Of a stretch of DNA of 64,000 nt, positions 28,257-36,134 are shown piece after piece. Position 1 is the stretch's first letter. Every line of letters starts with the position of its first letter. A program made the position numbers and the translations under genes. The notes below the pieces were generated by a model. It made no database searches. It saw nothing but the letters and a program-made list of their open reading frames with translations, and was not told the origin of the DNA. Source of the stretch: CAWDVB01 sp963824105. Lineage in GTDB: Bacteria; Actinomycetota; Actinomycetes; Propionibacteriales; Nocardioidaceae. The stretch spans positions 62,001 to 126,000 of the forward strand of contig CAWGNN010000008.1 of assembly GCA_963824105.1 (NCBI GenBank), written 5' to 3'.

Positions 28257-29164
28257 CGCTCTTCCTCCGGCACCAGGACCACATCACGGTAAAGCTCGTT
28301 CAAGGTCGGTCTCTCCAGCCTGAACTCATGCACCGGCCCGAGGGAGAGAGCGGCGCGGAGCAACGGCTGCTCGTCGCCGTCTTCGCCAAGCTCGACCATG
28401 CTGTGCCCGTCTTCGTACCGGGCACCGAGGACGCCCTCGACCTGGTCGGCCCAGCCCGCCGGGGCTCCGGAGACCACGACGTAGCGTCGCGTCTCGGTCT
28501 GACGCAGCTCCTCGACGCTGCCAACCGCCACCATGTGTCCGCTCTGGATGATCCCTACTCGGTCGCACAGCCGCTCGACCAGGTCGAGCTGGTGGCTTGA
28601 GAAGACCACGGGGATGCCCTCGTCGGCTTTGTCGCGAAGCACTCGGCTCATCACGTCGACGGCGATCGGGTCGAGCCCGGAGAAGGGCTCGTCGAGCACC
28701 AGCGCCTGAGGGTGGTGGGAGAGCGCCGCGGCGAGTTGGACCCGCTGCTGGTTGCCCAGGCTCAGCTTCTGCACCTCGTCGTGAGCTCGCGCAGAAACTC
28801 CCAACCGTTCGGTCCATTCGTCGACGGAGCGCTCGGCATCCCGCACCTCCAGCCCGTGGAGGCGCGCCAGGTAGACGAGCTGCTCGCGGACCTTCATCTT
28901 CGGGTAGAGGCCGCGTTCCTCGGGCATATAGCCAATCTGCCGGCGGCTCTCCGCCGTCACGGGCTCGCCGCGCCACCTGACCTGACCCTCGTCGGCCTCG
29001 GAGACGCCAAGGACGATCCGCATCGTGGTGGTCTTGCCGGCACCGTTGCTGCCGACGAACCCGAAGATCTCGCCCTCGCGGACGTCGAACGTGGTGTCAC
29101 GCAGCGCGACCACGCTACCGAACCGTTTGGTCAGACCGTCGATCTCGAGCGTCCCGACACCCAC
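28253..29164 (-). CDS. ABC exporter ATP-binding protein (NatA-like)
   Basis: 303 residues. Walker A is GSNGAGKTTTM, the signature reads LSLGNQQRVQLAAAL, Walker B is ALVLDEPFSGLDP, and SSHQLDLVERLCDRVGII is the H-loop. A C-terminal extension of about 90 residues follows (VVVSGAPAGWADQVEGVLGAR), as in DUF4162-bearing NatA-type ATPases. It powers the permease at 27024-28256. The upstream 240 bases up to the next gene hold no coding frame and should contain the promoter. Confidence 0.93.
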   Translation of the reverse strand: MGVGTLEIDGLTKRFGSVVALRDTTFDVREGEIFGFVGSNGAGKTTTMRIVLGVSEADEGQVRWRGEPVTAESRRQIGYMPEERGLYPKMKVREQLVYLARLHGLEVRDAERSVDEWTERLGVSARAHDEVQKLSLGNQQRVQLAAALSHHPQALVLDEPFSGLDPIAVDVMSRVLRDKADEGIPVVFSSHQLDLVERLCDRVGIIQSGHMVAVGSVEELRQTETRRYVVVSGAPAGWADQVEGVLGARYEDGHSMVELGEDGDEQPLLRAALSLGPVHEFRLERPTLNELYRDVVLVPEEER

Positions 29165-29406
29165 GTAGAACCTCCTCGCTCCCGCTCGACGGCCCAGCCC
29201 AAGGGGAGGGCCGCGACGTGCTGCACGGTGTTGGCGGACTCATCTTCCTGGAACATACTGCGCCGTCGCGATGGGCGGGCACCGGGCCACACTGGTCACC
29301 TCAAGGGTGTGCCATTGCCCATGGTGCCCGGGCCTGTAGTGGGTGACGGCGAAGGCGGGGGGAGCAAGACGAGCGACTCTTGGGTGGGGAGGTCCCGGCG
29401 GATGGC

Positions 29407-29865
29407 TCACTCGTCTGGGTGAGCCATCCGCACCTTCGCCCTCGGTCGGGATCGGCGCGCCGCCGCTTCGGGGGGCTCACGTGATGCCTCCTGGGCTGCG
29501 TGGTAGAGGCGTGCCACCACCTGACGCGCGTTCCCCGAGTGCTCAGCGATCTCGGTGAGAGACCAGCCCTCGTCGTCGACGAGTCGCCGGACGGTCTCGG
29601 CGCGGTAGTCGTGGAGCAGGTCGATCAGTTCCTGAGCGGAAAAGGTGACGGCGCCTCGGGCGGCGGGGCAGTGGCTGCGCTCGAGGGCCTGGGACAGCGG
29701 CACATCCTGCTCCAGGAGCGCGCGGGTCTCATTGATGGCCAGACGGAGCGCGACCAACCGGTCCTCAAGATCGAGAGAGGCACTCTCCAGCCGATCGAGG
29801 AACGTATTCAGCGGCGCGTCAGCGTCCACCCCACCATCCTCACTCGCGGCGGGCCTTGCCGACAT
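29407..29865 (-). CDS. Small helix-turn-helix-like hypothetical protein
   Basis: 152 residues, ATG at 29865. Predicted mostly helical: a coiled-coil-like N-terminal half (LDRLESASLDLEDRLVALRLAINETRALL), then LLHDYRAETVRRLVDDEGWSLTEIAEHSG, in which WSLTEIAEHSGNARQVVARL looks like a helix-turn-helix. The C-terminus is basic. It may be a DNA-binding protein; no family is recognised. It sits upstream of the ABC exporter on the same strand, 242 bases away, and could regulate it. Confidence 0.7.
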   Translation of the reverse strand: MSARPAASEDGGVDADAPLNTFLDRLESASLDLEDRLVALRLAINETRALLEQDVPLSQALERSHCPAARGAVTFSAQELIDLLHDYRAETVRRLVDDEGWSLTEIAEHSGNARQVVARLYHAAQEASREPPEAAARRSRPRAKVRMAHPDE

Positions 29866-30040
29866 GGGCAGACGGCCCTCACGGGCAGGACCTAGGGTGC
29901 GGCTCGCTTACCCAAGGATGGGATTCGGAACCCGAGGGGACCTCGGTCCCTCATCGCACCGTAACGGTGCACCGCCAATGTGGATGCAGAAGCCCAGGTG
30001 GGGGCGAAGGGCTTTGGGGGGGCAAGAGAACGGGGATGGC

Positions 30041-30072
30041 AGCGCCCGTCCCGCTCACGCGGGACGGGCGCT
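30041..30072. terminator. Perfect 14-bp hairpin, possible terminator
   Basis: AGCGCCCGTCCCGC and its exact reverse complement enclose the loop TCAC. It is very stable, but no T-run follows on either strand, so termination is a guess. It lies between the HTH-like gene and the IS. Confidence 0.45.
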
Positions 30073-30192
30073 CGACGTGCGCGACGCCTGACCGTCCTGC
30101 CGTCAGGCGCACCGGACTGGTGGAGCGGTCGGCCTTCGTCTCTGCTGAGAAGCACCGGGCACGGAGAGGTCCTGGAGGTGGTCCGGACGAAA

Positions 30193-30227
30193 GACAATCG
30201 GACCTGCAAAATGCAGGTCCGATTGTC
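30193..30227 (-). terminator. Perfect 15-bp hairpin, probable original tRNA-Pro terminator
   Basis: GACAATCGGACCTGC and its exact reverse complement flank the loop AAAAT. Read on the minus strand the stem is followed by TTTCG, a weak U-tract. Without the inserted IS this hairpin would lie roughly 40 bases downstream of the tRNA-Pro 3' end, the right place for its terminator. It could instead belong to an older mobile element whose end lies beside it. Confidence 0.5.
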
Positions 30228-30249
30228 GCCTATGTCTTGAGACATCACA

Positions 30250-30264
30250 GAGTCGGGCTGACAG
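30250..30264. repeat. Left copy of 15-bp target-site duplication
   Basis: GAGTCGGGCTGACAG directly abuts the left IS end and is repeated exactly at 31559-31573. Bases 30253-30264 equal the last part of the tRNA-Pro gene. Confidence 0.85.
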
Positions 30265-31558
30265 TGTGTTGGTTCAGGACATCCCGGACCGATGTCTCAA
30301 GACATCCCGGACATCTCGGTGATGCTCCGTGAATGTCGAAAGCCCGTCTGGTCATCACCGCTGTCGTCGCTGAGGGCCGCGACGCCGCCGAAGTCGCCGC
30401 CGCCTACGGCATCTCCAAGTCATGGCTCTACGAACTCCTGGCCCGCTACAAGGCCGAGGGCGACGCCGCGTTCGAACCCAGGTCCAGACGACCCAAGACG
30501 ACCCCGAACTCCACACCGGCACCCACGGTCGAGCTGATCCTCAAGCTCCGCCGACAACTCTCGACCGCGGGACTCGATGCCGGCCCCGACACCATCCGGT
30601 GGCACCTCGAGCGACACCACCAGGTCATCGTCTCCAGAGCCACAGTCGCGCGACACCTGGTCAAGGCAGGCCTGGTGACCCCGGCGCCGAAGAAGAAACC
30701 CAAGTCCTCCTACATCCGCTTCGCCGCAACGATGCCGAACCAGACCTGGCAGTCCGACTTCACCCACTACCGCCTCGCCGACGGCACCGACGTCGAGATC
30801 CTGACCTGGCTCGACGACTGCACCCGCATGGCGATCCGGGTCACTGCCCACCGCCGGGTCACCACCCCCATCGTCTTGGCCGAGTTCCGGGCAGCGATCA
30901 AAACTGCCGGAATCCCAGCCTCCACCTTGACCGACAACGGCATGGTGTTCACCGTCCGTCTCGCCGGCATCGGACGCCAAGGCGGACGCAACAGCTTCGA
31001 GGCCGAGCTCCGCCGCCTCCACATCACCCAGAAGAACGGCAGACCCAACCACCCGGCCACCCAGGGCAAGGTCGAGCGATTCCAGCAGACGTTCAAGAAG
31101 TGGCTCCGCGCCCAACCCGACCAACCATCCACAATCGACGAACTGCAGACGATCCTGGACACCTTCGTCGACGAGTACAACCACCGCCGACCCCACCGCT
31201 CGCTGCCCCACCGAGCCACACCAGCAGCCCTATTCGACACCATGCCCAAAGCACTACCAGGCAACAGCCGAGACCCCGACACCCACGACCGGATCCGTCA
31301 CGACCGCATCGACAAGACCGGGGCCGTCACGCTCCGCGTCAACGGCAGACTCCACCACATCGGCGTCGGCCGAACCCACACCCGAACCCACGTCATCCTG
31401 CTCATCCAGGACCTACACGTCCGCATCGTCAACGCCATCACCGGCGAACTCCTCCGCGAACTGACCATCGACCCAGAACGGGACTACCAGCCCAAGAAAT
31501 GAAGAACGGCCGAACCCCTCCACAGGTTCGACCGTCCGGGATGTCCTGAGACATCACA
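30265..31558 (+). mobile_element. IS481-family insertion sequence, complete, 1294 bp
   Basis: The ends are imperfect inverted repeats that agree at 22 of 25 positions; they start TGTGTTGGTTCAGGACATCC on the left and, read inward from the right, TGTGATGTCTCAGGACATCC. A 15-bp direct repeat flanks the element. GACATCCCGGAC occurs twice in the left end (30278, 30301) and once inverted in the right end, which suggests transposase-binding sites. One transposase gene fills the element and appears intact, so it may still move. Confidence 0.9.
30333..31502 (+). CDS. IS481-family transposase
   Basis: 389 residues with no frameshift. The N-terminal helix-turn-helix region (AEVAAAYGISKSWLYELLAR) is followed by a linker with a second winged segment and an rve integrase core. 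The acidic triad is visible: Asp in TWQSDFTHY, Asp in LTDNGMVF and Glu in GKVERFQQTF. A basic C-terminal tail follows. It catalyses cut-and-paste or copy-type transposition by DDE chemistry. Codon use is rich in C at third positions and the gene avoids G-ending codons more than its neighbours do, in keeping with recent acquisition. Confidence 0.95.
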   Translation: MSKARLVITAVVAEGRDAAEVAAAYGISKSWLYELLARYKAEGDAAFEPRSRRPKTTPNSTPAPTVELILKLRRQLSTAGLDAGPDTIRWHLERHHQVIVSRATVARHLVKAGLVTPAPKKKPKSSYIRFAATMPNQTWQSDFTHYRLADGTDVEILTWLDDCTRMAIRVTAHRRVTTPIVLAEFRAAIKTAGIPASTLTDNGMVFTVRLAGIGRQGGRNSFEAELRRLHITQKNGRPNHPATQGKVERFQQTFKKWLRAQPDQPSTIDELQTILDTFVDEYNHRRPHRSLPHRATPAALFDTMPKALPGNSRDPDTHDRIRHDRIDKTGAVTLRVNGRLHHIGVGRTHTRTHVILLIQDLHVRIVNAITGELLRELTIDPERDYQPKK

Positions 31559-31561
31559 GAG

Positions 31562-31635
<74 letters not shown>

Positions 31636-31671
31636 TGGAGCGACGCGAGTCTACCGGAGCCGTCGGCGGGC

Positions 31672-32595
31672 TCAGAAATCGGGCCGAGGGACCAGGGTCA
31701 GCAGGGTGACCTCGGGTCGGCAGAAGAGCCTCACGGGCGCGAATGGCGAGGTACCGACGCCCGCGGACACATGGAGCCAGGAGGCTCCGGGAGCACCGAC
31801 AGGTGCTTCGGCGGGGTGGCGGGACAGCCCTTTGGCTCGGCCGGTGTCCAGGTCGCAGTTGGTGACCAAGGCCCGTCCGCCCGGAAGGCAGACCTGGCCG
31901 CCGTGTGTGTGGCCGGCAAGGATCAGGTCGTGCCCCTCCCCAGCGAACTGGTCGAGCACCCGCAAGTAGGGAGCGTGGGCGACCCCGAGCCTGACGTCGG
32001 TTGCGGGGTCGGCCCCGCCACGGACCGAATCGAGATCGTCGTACTCCAGGTGCGGGTCGTCCACCCCCACGAAGCCGAAGGTCAGCCCCTTGATCTGCAG
32101 GGTCCCCATGGCGTTGTCGAGGTCCAGCCACCCGGCGTTGGCGAAGCGGTCGCTCATCTCCAACGTGGGCAGGGGAGCTCCGTGGATGTGGCGCGTCCCG
32201 TCATCGGCCTTGAGATACCAGAGGGGGTTGCGGAGTGTCGGGCCGAAGTAGTCGTTCGAGCCACGCACGAAGACTCCGGGAACTTCGAGCAAGCCACTGA
32301 AGGCGTCCATCACCGCGGGGATCGAGCCTGGGTCGGCGAGGTTATCGCCGGTGTTGACCACCAGATCGGGACGCAGGTCCGCCAGACCCTTCAGCCAGTC
32401 GCGCTTCACCCGCTGGGCCGGAGTCAGGTGGACATCCGAGACGTGGAGCAAGCGGATCGGCGGAGCGCCCGCCGGGAGGATAGGCACTTCCGCCTCGCGT
32501 ACCTCGAACCGTCGTGTCTCAGCGAACGCGTACGCCGTGATTGCGGCGCCGGTCAGCGCCGCAGTGCCCCCCAACCGCCAAAGCATCATCGTCAC
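31672..32595 (-). CDS. Membrane-anchored metallophosphoesterase (Rv3683-like)
   Basis: 307 residues. The N-terminal hydrophobic stretch GGTAALTGAAITAYAFA may anchor it in the membrane. Calcineurin-type metal motifs follow in order: HVSDVHLTP, NTGDN, GSNDYF (in place of the usual GNHD), and GHTHGGQ, with a second His in VAHAPY. YkuE-type enzymes of this class hydrolyse phosphoesters at the envelope side. It lies beside ponA2 with the YqeY gene between, as Rv3683 lies beside ponA2 in mycobacteria. Confidence 0.9.
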   Translation of the reverse strand: MTMMLWRLGGTAALTGAAITAYAFAETRRFEVREAEVPILPAGAPPIRLLHVSDVHLTPAQRVKRDWLKGLADLRPDLVVNTGDNLADPGSIPAVMDAFSGLLEVPGVFVRGSNDYFGPTLRNPLWYLKADDGTRHIHGAPLPTLEMSDRFANAGWLDLDNAMGTLQIKGLTFGFVGVDDPHLEYDDLDSVRGGADPATDVRLGVAHAPYLRVLDQFAGEGHDLILAGHTHGGQVCLPGGRALVTNCDLDTGRAKGLSRHPAEAPVGAPGASWLHVSAGVGTSPFAPVRLFCRPEVTLLTLVPRPDF

Positions 32596-32639
32596 CTCCC
32601 GTCCGGACGCTCGGAGTCCAAGGCTGCCACAATGACCAC

Positions 32640-33101
32640 GTGGCTGAACTCAAGGACCGACTCCGCAGCGATCTGACCACCGCGATGAAGGCCAGGGATG
32701 GGCTCCGCTCGTCAACCCTCCGGATGGCACTGACCGCGGTGACCAACGCCGAGGTCGCCGGCAAGGAAGCCAGGGAGCTCACCGACGAAGATGTGATCTT
32801 CGTGCTCTCCGCCGAGGCCAAGAAGCGCCGGGAGGCCGCAGCCGCCTTCGCCGATGCGGGCCGGGAGGAGTCTGCCGCCAAGGAGCGCGCCGAGGCGGAG
32901 ATCCTTGCCGAGTACCTCCCCACCCAGCTGAGCGAGCGGGAGGTCGCCGACCTGGTCACGGCGGCCATCGTCGAGCTCGGTGTTGCCGGGGAGGGCCCCA
33001 AGGCCATGGGCCGGGTGATGGGCGCGCTGCAACCGAAGGTCAAGGGCAGGGCGGACGGCGCCGTCGTCGCCGCCGAGGTCAAGCGCCAGCTCGCCGACTG
33101 A
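32640..33101 (+). CDS. GatB/YqeY domain protein
   Basis: 153 residues from GTG 32640 (VAELKDRLRSDLTTAMKARD). It has the YqeY blocks: TLRMALTAVTNAEV, KKRREAAAAFADAGREE and AEYLPTQLSEREVADLV. The family resembles the C-terminal tRNA-binding domain of the GatB amidotransferase subunit, and its role when alone is unclear. Divergent from the metallophosphoesterase gene, with 44 bases between, and convergent with ponA2. Confidence 0.92.
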   Translation: MAELKDRLRSDLTTAMKARDGLRSSTLRMALTAVTNAEVAGKEARELTDEDVIFVLSAEAKKRREAAAAFADAGREESAAKERAEAEILAEYLPTQLSEREVADLVTAAIVELGVAGEGPKAMGRVMGALQPKVKGRADGAVVAAEVKRQLAD

Positions 33102-33111
33102 CCCCCAGCTC

Positions 33112-35454
33112 TCAGGGCGTCGTTGGGGGTGTGGTCGGCGGCGTGGCCGGCGCCGTGGTCGGCGCCGTGGTCGGTGGTGGTGGCGGCGGCACCTGTCCGG
33201 TCGACGGATGGATGATGATGGTCGTCCCCTTGGCCACCTCTGAGCCTGGGCCCGGACTCGTCGACGCAATCAGACCGGCAGCGACCGCGGAGTTGACCGA
33301 CTTGCCGAGCACCGGGTTGAGGCCGGCGGCCTTGATCGCCCGCTTGGCCGCGGTCTGGCCCATACCGGTGACGTCGGGCACCGCGATGGGATCGCCGGCC
33401 AGTGTCTTGGCGGTCGGCGACACGAAGTCGAGGTTCTTGAGGTACTTCTCGACGGCGTGCATGGCGTCACCCCAGATCGGCCCGGCGTACGTCGAGCCGA
33501 ACGCCTGGGAGACATAACGCCCGTGGATCTTCTGGCCGTTGAGGCTGACCCAGTGCCCCTGCTTGTTTGCCCCGGCGAGCATTGAAGCGGTGGCAAGATT
33601 CGGGGTGTAGCCGATGAACCAGACGGCCTTGTTGTAGTCGGTGGTTCCGGTCTTGCCGGCCGAAGGCTGATGCAGGTTCAGCCCGGCGTAGTAGCCGAAC
33701 CCACCCGGTTCCTGCACGCCGCGGAGGATGTCGTTGACCTCGTCGGCTGTGGTCGCCGGCATGACTTGGTTGCAGTCGGGGCGGAACCGCTGGACCAGGG
33801 TTCCTTGGCTGTCGGTGATCTTCAGGACCGGCATCGGCTTGCAGTAGAGGCCGCGCGCCGGGAACGTGGCGTACGCCGCCGCCATGGTCAGCGGGTTGGT
33901 GTCGGGCGTCCCCAGGGTGAAGGTCGGGGCGATCTGGTTCTTCGTGAGGGTGACCCCCATCTGGCGTGCCAACGTGATCGGCTCGCAGAGCCCGGTCCGC
34001 TGCTCCAGCTGGGCGAAGAAGGTGTTCACCGATTCCCGAGTGCCGGTGTAGAGATTGAACGCGGGGATGCCGAACCCGGTCGAGTTGGCCACGTTCCAGA
34101 ACTGGGTGCTCTGGAGAGGCCCGTCGCAATAGGAGTAGGAGCTGATCGGGATGCTCATCCTTGACGGTGCCGAGATATACGCGTTCGCCGGAAAGCCTTG
34201 GTTGATCGCCGAGGAGAGCACGAACACCTTGAAGGTCGATCCGGCCTGGAAGCCGTTGGCGTCGCCGTACGTCTTCGGGACGGTGTAGTTGAGGTACGTC
34301 TGACCCTTCTTGACGTTCGCCCCCATGGGCCGCGACTGGGACAGCGCCCGCACCTGACCGGTGCCGGGCACGACCATGGCCAGGCCCCCGATCGCGTTGT
34401 CGGTCGGGTAGACGTGCCTGCGGACCGCCTTGTCGGAGGCCTTCTGGAAGCGTGGGTCGAGCGTGGTCTTGATCGTCAGCCCGCCCGAGTTCAGCAGGTT
34501 CTGACGGGCTTCCACAGTGTCGCCCAGCGCGGGGTCGAGCAACAGGTAGCGCCGCACGTAGTCGCAGAAGAAAGGCGCGATCGATGAGACACAACCATTG
34601 GGGTTGTTCGACACGTGGAGGCCAAGGGGGGCAGCCTCGGCCTTGGTCGCTTGGGCGGGGGTGATCACGCTGAGGTCGGCCATCCGGCCCAGCACCTCGT
34701 TGCGGCGCGTGGTGGCGTTCTCCGGGTTGGTCGTGGGGTCGTAGGCCGTCGGGTTCTGTACCAGTCCGGCGAGGAGCGCCGCCTCCCTGATGGTGAGCTT
34801 GGAGGCGTCCTTGGAGAAGTAGTGGCGTGCCGCGGCTTGAATGCCGTATGCACCGTCACCGAAGTAGGCGATGTTCAAGTAGCGCTGAAGGATCCAGTCC
34901 TTGGAGTAGTTCTGCTCGAACGCCATCGCGTACCGAAGCTCGGTGAGCTTGCGCTCGTAGGTGTCGGCCGTGACCGCACGGCGCTCCGCCTCCGTCGTGG
35001 CCTGCTCGAGCAGGGTCATCTTCACCATCTGCTGGGTGATGGACGAGCCACCCTGGACGACGCCACCACTGATCTGGTTGGTGATGAAGGCACGCAGAGT
35101 GCCCTTAAGGTCCAGCGCGCCGTGCTGGTAGAAGCGATAGTCCTCGGTCGACAGCAGCGCCTCGCGCATGATCGGGGCGACCTGATCCAAGGTCACGTCG
35201 ACGCGGTTCTGGTCGTACCAGAGGGCAAGCACGGTGCCGTCCCGCGCGAGCACCTTCGTCGTCTGGGGGAGTGCTGCCGCGGTGAGCGACGTCGGCAGCT
35301 CCTGCATGACCTTGGCGACCTTCTTACTGGCCAGGCCGAGGCCGCCCGCGAACGGCAGGACGAGGCCGGCGGACAGCAGCCCCATCACCATCGCGACGAC
35401 GACGAAGCCCGCGAGGCGCGAGACCGCCTTGCTGAAGGACAGGCGCGACGACAT
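33112..35454 (-). CDS. ponA2: Class A penicillin-binding protein with PASTA domain (PonA2-like)
   Basis: 780 residues. There is an N-terminal membrane helix near residues 13-33. A GT51 glycosyltransferase domain has EDYRFYQHGALDLKGTLRAF and GGSSITQQMVK. A transpeptidase domain has SxxK as STFK, SVN and the KTGT triad. One PASTA repeat (VPDVTGMGQTAAKRAIKAAG) precedes a Pro/Thr-rich tail. It polymerises and crosslinks peptidoglycan. Its position between whiB4-like and metallophosphoesterase genes equals that of ponA2 (Rv3682) in M. tuberculosis, where it is needed under stress and in non-replicating states. Confidence 0.94.
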   Translation of the reverse strand: MSSRLSFSKAVSRLAGFVVVAMVMGLLSAGLVLPFAGGLGLASKKVAKVMQELPTSLTAAALPQTTKVLARDGTVLALWYDQNRVDVTLDQVAPIMREALLSTEDYRFYQHGALDLKGTLRAFITNQISGGVVQGGSSITQQMVKMTLLEQATTEAERRAVTADTYERKLTELRYAMAFEQNYSKDWILQRYLNIAYFGDGAYGIQAAARHYFSKDASKLTIREAALLAGLVQNPTAYDPTTNPENATTRRNEVLGRMADLSVITPAQATKAEAAPLGLHVSNNPNGCVSSIAPFFCDYVRRYLLLDPALGDTVEARQNLLNSGGLTIKTTLDPRFQKASDKAVRRHVYPTDNAIGGLAMVVPGTGQVRALSQSRPMGANVKKGQTYLNYTVPKTYGDANGFQAGSTFKVFVLSSAINQGFPANAYISAPSRMSIPISSYSYCDGPLQSTQFWNVANSTGFGIPAFNLYTGTRESVNTFFAQLEQRTGLCEPITLARQMGVTLTKNQIAPTFTLGTPDTNPLTMAAAYATFPARGLYCKPMPVLKITDSQGTLVQRFRPDCNQVMPATTADEVNDILRGVQEPGGFGYYAGLNLHQPSAGKTGTTDYNKAVWFIGYTPNLATASMLAGANKQGHWVSLNGQKIHGRYVSQAFGSTYAGPIWGDAMHAVEKYLKNLDFVSPTAKTLAGDPIAVPDVTGMGQTAAKRAIKAAGLNPVLGKSVNSAVAAGLIASTSPGPGSEVAKGTTIIIHPSTGQVPPPPPPTTAPTTAPATPPTTPPTTP

Positions 35455-35828
35455 GGCGACAGGGTACGCGATTCTTGGTAACCGATTTCACTGCATAGCC
35501 GACGCTAAATCACAAGCATGTAATTTGCTCGGCGTGTCGCATTGGACTAGTGACATGATAGTCCGTTCTAGCCATAACCCGTCGTCGAAGTCTCGACAAG
35601 GGGGTGTCACTGCTGTTACATTGAAATCGAGAATCACCTTGGTCACTCAAATCCCAGAGACGAACCATGACAAATCGGAATCACAAAAGTGTGACTAGTC
35701 TGATGTGATCATTTCAAAATAGTTCCGATTCGTCCTGGTTGCGTCCGCGGTACTTCTTTACCTTCGTTGGTGGGAGATAACTCCTTCGGCCTTTGGGAGA
35801 AGAGCCGCGACGGAGGGGATACGGAACT
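35455..35828. promoter_or_regulatory. Long AT-rich divergent promoter region between ponA2 and whiB4
   Basis: 374 bases, much richer in A and T than anything else in the window and without a coding frame. Visible elements are TGTCACTGCTGTTACA at 35605-35620 (8 of 10 fixed positions of the Crp/GlxR site TGTGA-N6-TCACA), TCACAAAAGTGTGA at 35681-35694 (everted half-sites), and a distant inverted repeat AATCGGAA (35673)/TTCCGATT (35723). Both genes should start here. Which protein binds is inference; a Crp gene lies at 42926. Confidence 0.6.
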
Positions 35829-36134
35829 ATGAACTGGAATCACGATTGGGCGTCAGACGGCCGGTGCCGGCGTACCGGGCCGGACGCGTTGTTCGTGCGG
35901 GGCGCTGCTCAGAATCGCGCCAAGCAGTTGTGCAGTGGGTGCCCGGTGCGCACCGAGTGCCTCTCAGAGGCCTTGGACAACGAGATCGAGTGGGGCGTCT
36001 GGGGCGGCATGACCGAGCGGGAGCGTCGAGCTCTGCTGAGGCGTCGGCCGAACGTCACGTCGTGGCGCGTCCTTCTGGAGGCCGCGCGCGAGGAGCACGT
36101 GGCCCGTCAGACCGCCGCGTCAGCGATCGCCTGA
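35829..36134 (+). CDS. whiB4: WhiB-family iron-sulfur regulator (WhiB4-like)
   Basis: 101 residues. ATG 35829 is chosen over an upstream in-frame start because a GGAGGGG site precedes it and the WhiB N-terminus (NWNHDW) follows. The four [4Fe-4S] cysteines are C13, C35, C38 and C44 (CSGCPVRTEC). The GVWGG turn (56-60) and the basic ERERRALLRRR motif for DNA binding follow. The cluster senses oxygen or NO. The place between ponA2 (divergent) and the ArsA pair (convergent) matches whiB4 (Rv3681c). Its last 15 bases overlap the end of the ArsA-like gene. Confidence 0.9.
   Translation: MNWNHDWASDGRCRRTGPDALFVRGAAQNRAKQLCSGCPVRTECLSEALDNEIEWGVWGGMTERERRALLRRRPNVTSWRVLLEAAREEHVARQTAASAIA

Larger units (their letters stand above)
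29866..30249. other. Gene-free region left of the IS481 element
   Basis: About 385 bases without a credible gene. It holds two long perfect hairpins (30041-30072 and 30193-30227) and, at its right edge (30232-30249), a copy of the terminal sequence of the IS next door. It was probably the trailer region of tRNA-Pro before the insertion. Confidence 0.6.
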
